Counted from the first letter of the stretch, positions 1 through 9,579 are shown. The stretch is 64,000 nucleotides of DNA from Halostagnicola kamekurae (GCF_900116205.1 NZ_FOZS01000003.1:310001-374000); one strand, 5' to 3'. Notes: generated by a model from the letters alone, not told the origin. Translations and numbers: made by a program.

Positions 1-813
1 CTCATCCAGCCAATCACGCCGTTCCAGTGGGGGATGCCGCAGTTCACGGCGGCGTTCGCGGTCGGTATCTTCGCCGGCGTCATGGCATCGATGGTCGAAA
101 GTCTCGGTGACTACTACGCCGTCGCCCGAATCGCCGGCGTCGGCGCGCCGAGCGAGAAACGCATCAACCACGGAATCGCCATGGAGGGGGTCGGAAACAT
201 CATCGCGGGTATCATGGGAACGGGCAACGGCTCGACCTCCTACGGTGAGAACATCGGCGCGATCGGGATCACCGGCGTCGCCTCGCGGTACGTCGTTCAG
301 ATCGGCGCGCTTGTCATGTTGGTCGTCGGATTCATCGGCTACTTCGGCCAGCTGGTCACGACGATTCCGGGTCCGATCGTCGGGGCGCTGTACATCGCCA
401 TGTTCGGACAGATCGCCGCGATCGGCCTCTCGAACCTGAAATACGTCGATCTGGACGCTTCACGAAACATCTTCATCATCGGTATCGCGCTGTTTCTCGG
501 ACTCGCGATCCCGACGTACATGGGTAACTTCGAAAGCGCAGCCCAGTTTCAGGAGATCGGCGCGAGCGCGGCCATCGTCGGTCCGCTGTTCAGCAACGAC
601 ATTTTCGCCAACACGATTTTCGTCACCGGATCGACCACCATGGTCGTCGGCGGAACCATCGCGTTCATCCTCGACAACACGATCCGCGGGACGGCAGAAG
701 AACGAGGCCTGAGCCAGTGGCAGGAACTCGCAGAAGACGACAGCGAGTTCGTCACCTTCTTCGAGCGGATCCGATCCGACGGCGAACCGAAACCCGTCGA
801 TCGAGCGGACTGA
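1..813 (+). CDS. NCS2 (xanthine/uracil) family permease, C-terminal part
   Basis: The reading frame is open from the first base, so the gene begins outside the window; about 270 residues remain. It is a polytopic membrane protein with at least five hydrophobic segments. The stretch AGVMASMVESLGDYYAVARI, then a glycine-rich NGSTSYGENIGAIGITGVASR, matches the conserved core of NCS2 nucleobase:cation symporters (helix 8 Glu and the half-helix 10 region). It should import a purine or pyrimidine base across the cytoplasmic membrane; substrate cannot be told. The tail after the last helix is acidic and short. The next gene is 83 bp downstream on the same strand with no sign of co-function. Confidence 0.9.
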   Translation, partial: LIQPITPFQWGMPQFTAAFAVGIFAGVMASMVESLGDYYAVARIAGVGAPSEKRINHGIAMEGVGNIIAGIMGTGNGSTSYGENIGAIGITGVASRYVVQIGALVMLVVGFIGYFGQLVTTIPGPIVGALYIAMFGQIAAIGLSNLKYVDLDASRNIFIIGIALFLGLAIPTYMGNFESAAQFQEIGASAAIVGPLFSNDIFANTIFVTGSTTMVVGGTIAFILDNTIRGTAEERGLSQWQELAEDDSEFVTFFERIRSDGEPKPVDRAD

Positions 814-895
814 CCGGCGGTAGGGAGCTGCGCTCGAGCGCGAATTTTTCCGTTCGAGGAAACCTTGATTAGGGTCGGTACCCCACTCTGGGTAG

Positions 896-1369
896 ATGCC
901 GAGTAGACAGGGCCTCGATCTCGAGCGCGGGGAACGACTCCACTATAGGGGCGGGCTTCGAAGCGCCGACGAGGTGGCCGTGACCGAAACGCGGCTGCTG
1001 GTCAAATCGGACGACGAACTGACGAGCGTTCCGTACACCAACGTCGAGTCGATCAACAACGAGTCCTTCGACTGGTTTCTCGCGATCATGAGCGCTGCAC
1101 TGGTCGTTTTCGGGGCGTACTCGATGACGATGAACCCGCTCGTCGGAGCCGGATTCGTGGTCGCGGGCCTCTGGAGTATCCGCCGGAGTTACCGCCACCG
1201 GAATCGCGTTCGGATCCACACGCACAGCCAGCCCAAACCCGTCGAGATATTCCCGGAAGACGTCGAGGCGCTGTACGACGAACTCGAGCCAGCCATCGAG
1301 GCGGTTCGAGCGGAAGAAAGCGAGGACGGGGAAGACGAGACCGACTCCGAGGCGGCTCCCCAGTCGTAG
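896..1369 (+). CDS. Small membrane protein with PH-like N-terminal region, unknown function
   Basis: 157 residues. Residues 1-60 resemble the bacterial PH-domain style (a 'how is it displayed' beta-rich segment: LHYRGGLRSADEVAVTETRL), followed by two adjacent hydrophobic segments around residues 62-100 and a basic, then strongly acidic, tail (EESEDGEDETDSEAAPQS). The acidic tail is typical haloarchaeal. The start ATG lies at the end of the promoter-like gap after the permease. It sits 44 bp before moeA in the same direction, so co-transcription is possible, but nothing in the sequence ties it to molybdopterin synthesis. Function not recognised. Confidence 0.75.
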   Translation: MPSRQGLDLERGERLHYRGGLRSADEVAVTETRLLVKSDDELTSVPYTNVESINNESFDWFLAIMSAALVVFGAYSMTMNPLVGAGFVVAGLWSIRRSYRHRNRVRIHTHSQPKPVEIFPEDVEALYDELEPAIEAVRAEESEDGEDETDSEAAPQS

Positions 1370-1413
1370 CGGGGTCTCCAAACGCTTTTTCCGACGCCGG
1401 ACGAGGGTGTACT

Positions 1414-2625
1414 ATGAGCGACCCCGACGACCTTCTCTGGCGCTCCGAGGCCGCGAAACGCACGCTCGAGATCCGAGCCGAATTCCTCGAGTCCAGATCG
1501 AGCACGTCTCGTTCGATCGACGCTATCGCCGGCTCCCGTCTCGCCGAGCGGATCGACGCACCTGCTGACAAACCCGCAACCGACCGCGCGACGATGGACG
1601 GCTACGCGTTCGCGACGGCCGACGAGGGGCCGCTCGACGTGGTCTCGAACTCGAGCTATCCCGAGTCGGATCGGCCAGAGATTGTGCGAGGGGAGGCGAT
1701 CGAAATCGCGACGGGCGCACCGCTTCCCGAGCGGGCGGATACGGTCGTCAAACGGGAAGACGTGGTCGTCGAGAACGGACGGATCGAGGCCCCGTCGCTC
1801 TCGGCGGGCACGTACGTCTACGAGCGCGGGTCGAACCTCGCGGCGGGCGACCGACTCTACGAGCGCGGGGACCGGCTCTCGGCGCTGGACGCCGTGTTGC
1901 TCCGCGATATCGGCTTCGAGACCGTCGAGGTACTCGAGCCGTTCTCCGTCGGGGTCCTCGCGACCGGCACCGAGATCCACGAGGGAAGCCACACCGATCT
2001 CGACTCGCCGATGCTGCAGAACCTCGTCCGCTCATGGGGTCACGATCCGGTCTACGAGGGATCGGTGCCCGACGAGGGAGACCGCGTCGCACGGCGGATC
2101 TCCGAACTCGCGCGCGAACACGACGTCGTCGTAACCACCGGCGGCACCAGCGTCGGCCCGAAGGACTACGTCGTCGACGCGCTCTCGAGTCTCGGGACGG
2201 TCGAATTTCATCGCGTCCGAATTCGCCCCGGCAAGCCCATCGCCGTCGCTCGGTTGCCCGACCATGACGCGCTGGCCGTCGCGATTCCGGGGAAACCGAT
2301 CGGCGCGTACGTCAGCGCGACGCTCGTCGCCCGAGTGCTGTTCACCGGCGAGGAGGCCCTGCCGACGATAGAGCGGGAGTTCACTCACGACCTCGGACTC
2401 GGTCCCGAGGGATTCGAGTACGCGATTCCGGTCACCCTCGAGGGCGGGGCGGCAACACCGCTCGGGCACGTCGACTCCCCGCTCGAGGTCTACGAGGACA
2501 CGTTCGACCCGAGCGTGCTCTCCTCGAGCACGCGGGCGGCGGCGGCCGACGGGTTCGTCTTGACGACGAGCGATATCGTGGCCGGCGAACGGGTATCGGT
2601 GGTTCGAACGCCCACGCTCGAGTAG
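1414..2625 (+). CDS. moeA: Molybdopterin molybdenumtransferase MoeA
   Basis: 403 residues, normal length. The enzyme inserts molybdate into adenylated molybdopterin in the cytoplasm. Diagnostic parts: MoeA N-terminal domain with ATDRATMDGYAF (about residues 55-66); MoCF domain with GVLATGTEI, TTGGTSVGPKDYVVDAL (the GGxSVGxxD molybdopterin/nucleotide site) and RIRPGKPIAVARL; AIPGKPIGAYVSATL before the C-terminal beta domain. The ATG at 1414 gives a natural N-terminus preceding the domain. No other moa/mob gene is adjacent, and the following gene is 133 bp away. High confidence from the motif set. Confidence 0.95.
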   Translation: MSDPDDLLWRSEAAKRTLEIRAEFLESRSSTSRSIDAIAGSRLAERIDAPADKPATDRATMDGYAFATADEGPLDVVSNSSYPESDRPEIVRGEAIEIATGAPLPERADTVVKREDVVVENGRIEAPSLSAGTYVYERGSNLAAGDRLYERGDRLSALDAVLLRDIGFETVEVLEPFSVGVLATGTEIHEGSHTDLDSPMLQNLVRSWGHDPVYEGSVPDEGDRVARRISELAREHDVVVTTGGTSVGPKDYVVDALSSLGTVEFHRVRIRPGKPIAVARLPDHDALAVAIPGKPIGAYVSATLVARVLFTGEEALPTIEREFTHDLGLGPEGFEYAIPVTLEGGAATPLGHVDSPLEVYEDTFDPSVLSSSTRAAAADGFVLTTSDIVAGERVSVVRTPTLE

Positions 2626-2758
2626 CCGCGAGCGATCGTCGGCGACAGTCGAGTCGGTCGGGTCCCAAACGGTCACACGGGTAACCGAGATGGTGCCCTC
2701 GAGAGAGCACCTGATAGGAAGCTTTTTGCCCGGGCCGATCAGATTGTCATGATATCAC

Positions 2759-3964
2759 ATGACTGGCAGCGATCGCATTTTAGACGGCGTGAGAGTCCTC
2801 GATCTAACGACGTTCGTCACCGGCGGCTTCTGTTCGCTGATGCTGGCGAACCAGGGCGCGGAGGTCATCAAAGTCGAACGGCCGGAAGTGGGCGACGACA
2901 ACCGCCACTCCGGTCCCCCGTTCGTCGACGGCGAGTCGCCGTACTTCTGGTCGGTCAACTACGGCAAGAAGAGCGTCGAACTCGACCTGAAAAGCGACGC
3001 GGGCCGGGAAGCGCTCTACGAACTCGCGAGCGAAGCGGACGTTTTCATCCAGAACTATCGACCGGGAACCGCCGAACGACTCGATGTCGACGAGGACGCG
3101 ATCCGCGCGCACAACGACGACGTCATCTACTGTGCGATTTCGGCGTTCGGCCAGACCGGCCCCTGGCGCGAGCGTCCCGGCTACGACCTGCTGATTCAGG
3201 GGATGAGCGGCATCATGAGCGTCACCGGAGAAGCCGATGGCAAACCCGTGAAAGTCGGTCTCCCGATGACTGACCTCATCACCGCGATGTGGGCCGCGTT
3301 CGGGATTTCGAACGCGCTCTACCGCCGCCAGCGAACCGGCGAGGGTGAGTACATCGATCTCGGCATGCTCGACGCGGCGCTGCCGTGGCTGACGAAACAG
3401 GCCGGCAAGGTCTTCGCCGGCGAATCGCCCTCGCGGATGGGAACCAAAGATCCCGTCCTCGCGCCGTACCAGACCTTCGAGACGGCCGACGGCCACATCA
3501 ACGTCGCCTGTCTCAACCAGAAGCTCTGGAAGGGGCTGTGTACGGCCCTCGAGCGCCCGGACCTCGTCGAGGACGAACGGTTCGAGACGAACGCCGACCG
3601 CGTCGAGCACATGGGCGAACTCGAGGCGGAACTCGAGGCGACGTTCCGCGAACTGACCACCGACGAGTGGATGGTCCTCCTCGTGGAGGAGGCCGGCATT
3701 CCCGCGGGGCCGGTTTTCGAGCCCGAGGACGCGCTCTACAACGAGCAGACCGACGCGCGCGATACCGTCACGTCCATCGAGGATCCTGACCGCGGCGAGA
3801 TTCCCGTCGTCGAACACCCGCTCAAGTACGACCGCTCGAGCAGCGGGTTCGAGTCGCCGCCGCCGCAGTTGGGCGAACACAACCGCAGCGTCTTCGCGAC
3901 GCTCGGCTACGACGAGGACGAACTGGACGAACTCGAAGCTCGCGGCGCGTTCGGCGGGGAGTGA
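2759..3964 (+). CDS. CoA transferase family III (CaiB/BaiF)
   Basis: 401 residues. Class III CoA transferases move CoA between carboxylic acids via aspartyl-CoA thioester. Family marks: start RVLDLTTFVTGGFCSLMLANQGAEVIKVE, GDDNRHSGPPF, ELDLKSDAGREAL, QNYRPGTAERL (as fragments), GYDLLIQGMSGIMSVTG and KVGLPMTDLITAMWA, in which the Asp of 'MTDL' is at the position of the catalytic aspartate (about residue 168). Start ATG at 2759 directly follows a stretch resembling a leader; an alternative ATG in another frame at 2749 is a shadow. It ends 4 bp before the thiolase-like gene and the DUF35 gene, so the three form an operon for an unidentified acyl-CoA. Confidence 0.92.
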   Translation: MTGSDRILDGVRVLDLTTFVTGGFCSLMLANQGAEVIKVERPEVGDDNRHSGPPFVDGESPYFWSVNYGKKSVELDLKSDAGREALYELASEADVFIQNYRPGTAERLDVDEDAIRAHNDDVIYCAISAFGQTGPWRERPGYDLLIQGMSGIMSVTGEADGKPVKVGLPMTDLITAMWAAFGISNALYRRQRTGEGEYIDLGMLDAALPWLTKQAGKVFAGESPSRMGTKDPVLAPYQTFETADGHINVACLNQKLWKGLCTALERPDLVEDERFETNADRVEHMGELEAELEATFRELTTDEWMVLLVEEAGIPAGPVFEPEDALYNEQTDARDTVTSIEDPDRGEIPVVEHPLKYDRSSSGFESPPPQLGEHNRSVFATLGYDEDELDELEARGAFGGE

Positions 3965-3968
3965 GCCG

Positions 3969-5108
3969 ATGGACGTCTTCATCAGCGGCGTCGGCATGGT
4001 TCCGTTCGAGAGCGAGAGCGGCTCAAGCACGCTCGACCTCGCCGAGCGGGTCGCCTGGAGCGCACTCGAGGACGCCGCCCTCGAACCCGCCGGCGTCGAG
4101 TCGGTCCACGTCGGAAACATGGCCGCCGAGGCGTTCGATCGGCGGACGGGGATCGAGAACGCCCTCTGCGGCGCGCTCGGAATCGACGGCGCGACGGCCG
4201 ACCGGATCGAGAACACCAGCGCGAGCGGCGCGAGCGCACTCCTGCGCGGCGTCGATGCGATCCGGTCGGGGCGGTCGCGGACCGCGCTCGTCGTGGGCGT
4301 CGAGACGATGTCTGCGGTCGACCGGGAGGTCTCGACAGACGTCATCAGCAGCCTCGTCCACGACCGCGAGTACCAGCAGGGGATCACCCTGCCCTCGTTC
4401 GCCGGACTGGCGGCCGACGCCTACCTCGAGCGCTACGACGCCGATCGCGCAGGGCTCGCGGCGGTCGCAGTCAAGAACCACCGAAACGCTGCCGCGAACC
4501 CCTACGCGCAGTTCCGAAAGGAGATCACGATCGAGGAAGCCCTTGAGTCGCCGCCCGTCGCGGAGCCCCTTCGACTGTACGATTGCTGTCCGACGAGCGA
4601 CGGGGCCGCCGCCGTCGTGCTCTCGGCCGAGGACGGCGACGTTCGGGTGTCCGGAATCGAGAGCGCGACCGGCACGCACGCCGTCGCGGAGCGGCCGGAC
4701 CCCCTCGAGATCGAGAGCGTCTCTCGCGCCGGTTCCCGCGCTATGACGAGGGCCGGCGTCGCCCACGAGGACGTCGACGTCGCGTGTATCCACGACGCGT
4801 TCACGATCCTCGAGTTGCTCGAACTCGAGGAGCTCGGCTTCTACGACGCCGGTGAAGCCTGGAAGGCGACGATGGCCGGCGAAACGGATCGCGACGGCGT
4901 ATTACCGGTCAATCCCGGCGGCGGGCTCAAGGCCCGCGGCCACCCCCTCGGCGCGACCGGTATTTCACAGGTGATCGAACTGGTCTGGCAACTCCGTGGC
5001 GACGCGCCCGGAGCGGATCGCCAGCTCGAGGGTCCCGAAACCGGGCTCGCGATCAACGTCGCTGGCTTCGGCAACAATTCGATCTGTACGATCGTGGAGC
5101 GCGCATGA
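3969..5108 (+). CDS. Thiolase-superfamily protein with Ser in place of the catalytic Cys
   Basis: 379 residues, SCP2/archaeal thiolase length. Conserved elements: VGMVPFE near the N-terminus, VVGVETMS, CCPTSDGAAAVVL, ACIHDAF, and the C-terminal NPGGGLKARGHPLGATG containing the catalytic His. The N-terminal nucleophile motif normally reads xCASG; here it is ENTSASGASALLRG (about residues 79-92), so AGC (Ser) stands where the acyl-accepting Cys is expected. The rest of the fold appears intact, so this is unlikely to be simple decay. Overlaps the DUF35 gene by 4 bp (ATGA), the usual archaeal thiolase/DUF35 pairing. It could be a non-thiolytic paralogue or a scaffold for the DUF35 partner; function is inference. 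Confidence 0.88.
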   Translation: MDVFISGVGMVPFESESGSSTLDLAERVAWSALEDAALEPAGVESVHVGNMAAEAFDRRTGIENALCGALGIDGATADRIENTSASGASALLRGVDAIRSGRSRTALVVGVETMSAVDREVSTDVISSLVHDREYQQGITLPSFAGLAADAYLERYDADRAGLAAVAVKNHRNAAANPYAQFRKEITIEEALESPPVAEPLRLYDCCPTSDGAAAVVLSAEDGDVRVSGIESATGTHAVAERPDPLEIESVSRAGSRAMTRAGVAHEDVDVACIHDAFTILELLELEELGFYDAGEAWKATMAGETDRDGVLPVNPGGGLKARGHPLGATGISQVIELVWQLRGDAPGADRQLEGPETGLAINVAGFGNNSICTIVERA

Positions 5109-5467
5109 CCGAAACGAAATCCCCCCTCGCGGATGGCGAAAACATCGACCGAGCGTTCAAATGTACCGCGTGCTCGAACCACTGGTATTACACGCGGGCT
5201 CGCTGTGCCGAGTGCGGATCGACGTCGTTCGAGACGTATTCGCTCGGTACCGGGCGGGTGGTGGCGACGACGACCGTCCACGCCACGCCGCCGGGCGTCA
5301 GAGCGCCGAACCGGCTCGGACTGATCCAGTTCGACGACGATATCCGACTCGTCGCGCAGGTAGACGGCCCCGAGATTTCGGCCGGCGATTCGGTCGAGTT
5401 CGGCGACATCACCACGCTTCGATCCGGTGATTCACCCAGTGCCGGCCCGAGGGTCCGTCTCGAGTAG
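5105..5467 (+). CDS. DUF35 zinc-ribbon/OB-fold acyl-CoA-associated protein
   Basis: 120 residues. N-terminal rubredoxin-like zinc ribbon with two Cys pairs (CTAC at about residue 17 and CAEC about 14 residues later), then an OB-fold segment (SLGTGRVVATTTVHATPPG ... VEFGD). DUF35 proteins in archaea sit next to thiolases and, in methanogens, bridge thiolase and HMG-CoA synthase to channel acetoacetyl-CoA. Start overlaps the thiolase stop (ATGA), implying translational coupling. It is shorter than the second DUF35 protein in this window (167 residues), lacking the N-terminal helical extension seen there. Confidence 0.88.
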   Translation: MTETKSPLADGENIDRAFKCTACSNHWYYTRARCAECGSTSFETYSLGTGRVVATTTVHATPPGVRAPNRLGLIQFDDDIRLVAQVDGPEISAGDSVEFGDITTLRSGDSPSAGPRVRLE

Positions 5468-5845
5468 CAGGCGATCGTCGCGTCTCTCGCTCGTCGTTTG
5501 TTCCAATAGTGTCCGTACTGTCCAAGTGTCGTTCTGACGCTGATCTGACCTTCACTCATGAGGTGTGGGTGTGGTCAATCTACACCTCGAGCGATGAAAC
5601 TGCTTTTGTTAGGTTTTCACCGAAAAAATAAATCCAGAACGTAATCAAACCAAGAGAATAAACTCGGATAACCGTGCCTGTCGGCGAAAAACGTAGATTG
5701 GGGTAATAAAGCTTTTCAGTTGGTTGTACGGGAACGTAGCGATCGGATCGGTGTCTCGTCGTTCGAAGACTGCGACAAAGAGAATTAGCTATGACTCGAG
5801 GTTAATTGTATCGAACACCCAAGACGGCTGTCGTTACTTTCGATA
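5468..5845. other. Intergenic region without a recognised gene
   Basis: About 380 bases between convergent genes. The second half is AT-richer than the surrounding coding DNA. No open reading frame with haloarchaeal coding character and no convincing RNA fold was seen. Confidence 0.6.
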
Positions 5846-6082
5846 TCACTGGCAGGCGTAGCCGTCCTCCGTGCGCTGTGCGAGATCTTGGTGTACGAGT
5901 GAGGTCAGAATCGGCAGTAGCGTCAGTTTCGGCAGGTCTAGCATCCGCTGGAGTTCAGTTGTCGTCGCCTCCTCTGTCACGAGGAGTGCCAGATAAACGA
6001 GTTTGGCCTTGGAGGATTCGAGCTCAGATACTCCTGTGAACGCCTGTTTGGGAACCGCTCTGTCGTGTGAAGCCGTAGACAT
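5846..6082 (-). CDS. Small winged-helix transcription regulator
   Basis: 78 residues counting from the ATG at 6082; an upstream in-frame ATG at 6142 adds an uncharged, Cys-containing 20-residue stretch that does not look like haloarchaeal coding, so I prefer 6082 (MSTASHDRAVPKQAFTG). Residues 22-75 read as a TrmB/MarR-like winged helix: KAKLVYLALLVTEEATTTEL then RMLDLPKLTLLPILTSLVHQ, with a C-terminal wing ending YACQ. DNA binding is inferred from the fold; target unknown. It stands alone. Confidence 0.75.
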   Translation of the reverse strand: MSTASHDRAVPKQAFTGVSELESSKAKLVYLALLVTEEATTTELQRMLDLPKLTLLPILTSLVHQDLAQRTEDGYACQ

Positions 6083-6917
6083 CGTATCCAGCAAAATTGG
6101 CAACGGGTTGGTACATAAATCCACATTGACGTCCGTGTACACAATTCACGGTAGGTAGTACCAGGGAATATTCCTCGGTGCTATCCACGACAGTACCAAC
6201 GGAGCGATGGATCGCAGAACCGCGCCGGTGTGAATAGGGCGACAACGGAAACGCCGCTCTGGTCTGGAACCGACACAGCAGTCATCGAGGATGCTGTCCC
6301 GCAGTGGCACGCTCCGTGATATCCTCGCTGTCTCTCAGTATCCCAGTGCTCGAATATCATTAGAACTATTTTTCCTAATACTTTCTACCTCGAGCTCTTT
6401 TTCTATCAATACTCGAGAAACAACCTCGTTCCGCGCTATCTTTCGAATAATAGTATAAAATAAAACTATTAGTCTTACTATCAGTGCAGGTTCTGGCTAT
6501 AACTAAACAAAATAAAAACTGGGATGATTTGCGTTCGATGTCGCTGCATTCCCATATTTCTACTGACTCGCTGTTAGTCGATGCGTACTGCATACGACGG
6601 AATGTCCATCTGAACGGAGCGCACCGATTCGAATTAGAGCCCTGTCGAATCTCCTTCTTGGCCGATACTCCCAGAACGAGCCATCGGGAATGTACTTTTA
6701 ATTTCAATCCGTTCACTCTTCTCGCTCCGAACGCTTCTACAGACCGAACCGCTTGAACCGTACTCGAGACCGTTCGCTTCCGCAGGGTTCGAGGTGACTC
6801 GAGTTCACTTTGACCGTGCTCGAACTCGAGTCCCGGTAACCGAATTCTACCCGCGAAAAAATCCGCGGCCGCCGTCTCTTCGCCTCAGTACGACGTGAAC
6901 CGGTTTCGACTGGCGCC
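6083..6917. other. Long intergenic region
   Basis: About 830 bases with several short, compositionally poor open frames on both strands that I reject as genes. A markedly AT-rich patch lies near 6360-6530. It could hold the promoter of the small regulator (divergent start at 6082). Nothing else identifiable. Confidence 0.5.
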
Positions 6918-7500
6918 TCACTCCGAAACGACGCGGTTTCTGAGCGTCCCGATCCCCTCGATTTCGGCCTCACAGACCTGGCCCGGCTCGAGCAGATCCG
7001 CGGGTTCCCGGAAGATACCGACGCCGCCGGGCGTGCCCGTCGAGACGACGTCACCGGGCTCGAGCGTCATGTTCGCGCTGATAGACGCGATCAGTTCCGG
7101 CACGTCGAAGATGAATTGCTCGGTGTTCGAGGACTGTTTGGTCTCCCCGTCAACCCGCAGCGCGACGTCGACGGCGTTCGGATCGAACTCGGATCCAGTA
7201 ACGAGCGTCGGTCCCATCGGCGAGAAGGTGTCGTAACTCTTGCCTCTGAAGAACTGGCCGTCAGAGAACTGCGCCGTTCGACCGCTCACGTCGTTGAGGA
7301 CCGTGTAGCCGGCGACGTAGTCGTCGACCTCCGACTCCTCGAGGTGTTTGGCCCGTCGGCCCATCACGACGGCGAGTTCGACCTCGTAGTCGACCTCTCA
7401 GTCGGACCCACCCGCGTGGCTTTTGGGCAACCAGATACGGCTTTGGGCGGTTGAAGGATCCGACAGCTGTGTACGGGTGTTGACCGTTACTCGCGATCAC
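6918..7500 (-). pseudogene. Fumarylacetoacetate hydrolase (FAH) family protein, broken
   Basis: The C-terminal two thirds (149 residues in the frame ending at 6918) are clear FAH fold: EVELAVVMGRRAKHLEE, GYTVLNDVSGR, FFRGKSYDTFSPMGP, IASISANMTLEPGDVVSTGT, PGGVGIF. A TGA sits just upstream (about 7396, before EVDYEVELAVV), and the segment that should precede it appears in another frame (KPYLVAQKPRG, about 7420-7460), which fits the KP.L/KxP part of the family with a small deletion and frameshift. The N-terminal regulatory part is lost. Intact members cleave or decarboxylate/isomerise beta-diketo acids such as 2-hydroxyhepta-2,4-diene-1,7-dioate. Non-functional as written. Confidence 0.8.
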
Positions 7501-7655
7501 GAGGACTCAACCGTTCCGAAATAGTACCAGAATTTTTCATTAACTGCAAACTACCGGGAGCAGTATTCCCGGATAGAAATGTAACGAAGTGTATGATAAT
7601 TCGGTATTACCGCGGGGAAGAACACAACCGTTCCGTCTCGATCACAGGCATCCAC

Positions 7656-8526
7656 TCAGGAGACAATCTCCGAGAGCTTCCGAACGGTCAGGACGGGAAC
7701 CGGTGCCGTACGCAAGACTCGATCCGTCACGCTGCCGAGAAACGTCGGGTCGATGCCGCTTCGGCCATGCGTTCCCATGACGATCAGATCTATCGGCTCG
7801 GTTTCCGCGTACGTCGTGATTTCACGGTAAATCGTTCCCGTTGCGATCGCAGTCCGTACGTCGAGGTCGCCGTCCGCGACCCGCTCGGCCGCTTTCGCGA
7901 GCCCCGCTCGAGTGCGTTTCTCGAGCCGGTCTACGAGATCGTCCTCGTCCGACTCCATACCGTAGTTTTCGTCGGGGACGACCGACAGCAGATGGACTGT
8001 CGCGCCCGTTTCGGCAGCAATTTCGACACCTCGGTCGAGCGCCGCGGCTGCGTGCTCGCTGCCGTCGGTCGGGACGAGTACGTGCTCGTAGGGGTACCGC
8101 TTTCGAATGTCGTCGCTGGCGCGAACCACTAGTACGGGAACGGTCGCCGCGTGCACGACGGCCTCGGTCACGCGCCCCAGATCGACGCGTTTGACCGATT
8201 GGTGTCCGTGCGCTCCCATGACAATCAGCTCGATATCGTGGTCCGCTGCGTACTCGAGGATTCGATCTCGCGGAGTGCCGGACCGGACAACCGTACGCGC
8301 GGACCGTCCCCACTCGGCGACCTCTTCCCGTACGGCGTCCAGAATCCGGTCGGTCTCTCGAGACCGCGTGTCGCTCGAACGCTCGGCGCTCGAGTTCGAG
8401 TCGGTCTCTGGCTCGACGACCAGCACGTGAAGCGTCGTGTTAGTCGACGTGAGTCGAATCGCGAGTCTGAGAGCCGCGTTGGCGGGCCCGCCCCCCATCG
8501 GTCGGAACGAGTATCTGATCGGCCAT
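7656..8526 (-). pseudogene. Tandem universal stress protein (two UspA domains), one-base frameshift
   Basis: Two UspA domains: the first ends with the nucleotide-binding pattern GAHGHQSVKRVDLGRVT, the second with GTHGRSGIDPTFLGSVT, both the GxxGx9GS/T ATP site. The natural start is ATG at 8526 (MADQILVPTDGG); at about 8497-8502 there is a run of six G after GAT, where five would continue into the frame PANAALRLAIRL. The extra G moves translation out of frame after 12 residues. An ATG inside the G run could restart in the correct frame (280 residues), but this would lose the first beta strand. A sequencing error in the homopolymer is possible. Otherwise about 290 residues, a common haloarchaeal double-Usp layout. 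Confidence 0.85.
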
Positions 8527-9294
8527 ACCGCGTAATTCGTGGTGCACGGATTTACAATTGTGCGCCCGCGGCGTTTGTTGGTGTCCCGCTCGAGTTGTCG
8601 GAGGCGTGGTCTGGAGCGATACGATACTTCGATGTTTCATATCTTACGCCCAGACTATTGTAAGGAAATCGTAACTGTCGCGGTCCGTTATCAGACGTTC
8701 GTCGGTGGGTAGAACACACGACTGTACAGACCGTTTTCCGACTGGTGTCTGTCATACTCTTTGCTCTGCTAGAAACTGCAGAACCTGTATACGAGCAAAT
8801 TATATTGTATAAAAACTACAATATAGAAAAATACTATAAAACAAAATTTATGGAATTATAGGGGATTGAAGTAGTCGTAGGTAATCTAATTAACAAAAAA
8901 CGCCCCAGATAAATGGTAAATAGCCGATATATGTCCTTCTATCTGTATTTTTAACCCTCCTTATCTTGAGTCACATTCTATCGTCCGATATTCGACGATA
9001 TACCGGTCTAAAGTTCCTCTTATCTATGATGGCCTGAGAACTCCCCAAACAATATTGTATAGATAGTACACAATAGATGTAGGTGTTATATGATAGAATT
9101 CCTGCCATTGCTATCCTATAGGGGTACTTAGATTAGTATATGTTGTTCGTTACTCTTCGAGCACCCCTGTTGCTAACCCCCATCGAAAACCGGTACTCGT
9201 CGCTCTCGCTTCTCAAGCCGCCGCAGTGGTCGAGAATCGAGTTCCGGGAGGGTAGGCACGTATCTTTTTCGGCACGCACTCCGGATAGTCCAGT
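8527..9294. other. AT-rich intergenic region
   Basis: About 770 bases; 8760-9130 is strikingly AT-rich for this genome, with runs such as tttttaa and ataaaa and no plausible coding frame. A perfect 9-bp inverted repeat lies inside (annotated separately). Such patches in haloarchaea are often old insertion scars or dense promoter regions; the sequence does not decide. Confidence 0.55.
8801..8825. repeat. Inverted repeat TATATTGTA-N7-TACAATATA
   Basis: Two 9-base arms at 8801-8809 and 8817-8825 match perfectly around a 7-base loop. The centre of symmetry lies in the AT-rich gap with no near gene start. It could be a regulator site or chance in AT-rich DNA. Confidence 0.5.
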
Positions 9295-9579
9295 ATGAAC
9301 GATTTGTCCGATGAGGAGGTCCTCGTCTGGCTCGTCGAACGAACGTATTCCGACGACGAACAGAACCTGATCATCCTCGCGTACGCGACGCCGGACGGTA
9401 AACGGTATTACCGAAAGGAACGCGCGCTGACGTCGTTCACCGACGTCCGCGATACGACCGCAGCGGTGCGCGCCGACCCTGCGAACCTCGGTTCGGTCGA
9501 CGACTCGAGCGTCCGAGAGCAGTACGCTGCTGAGGCCAGTCGAATGCGAGAGAGCCACGATCCAGACGATCTAATTTGA
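9295..9579 (+). CDS. Conserved haloarchaeal hypothetical protein
   Basis: 94 residues, acidic, with a compact pattern: MNDLSDEEVLVWLVERTYSD, ILAYATPDGKRYYRKERALT, VRADPANLGSVDD, YAAEASRMRESHDPDDLI. No transmembrane segment or Cys. The codon bias (GC at third positions) is that of real genes here. I recognise the pattern as common in haloarchaeal genomes but know no function. Stands alone, convergent with the membrane protein that follows. Confidence 0.8.
   Translation: MNDLSDEEVLVWLVERTYSDDEQNLIILAYATPDGKRYYRKERALTSFTDVRDTTAAVRADPANLGSVDDSSVREQYAAEASRMRESHDPDDLI

Noticed and set aside
2804-4387. 527-residue frame antisense to CoA transferase and thiolase
   Set aside because: Same reason; spans two genes on the other strand.
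8552-8755. 67-residue minus-strand frame in the gap after the Usp gene
   Set aside because: No haloarchaeal coding composition and no start context.
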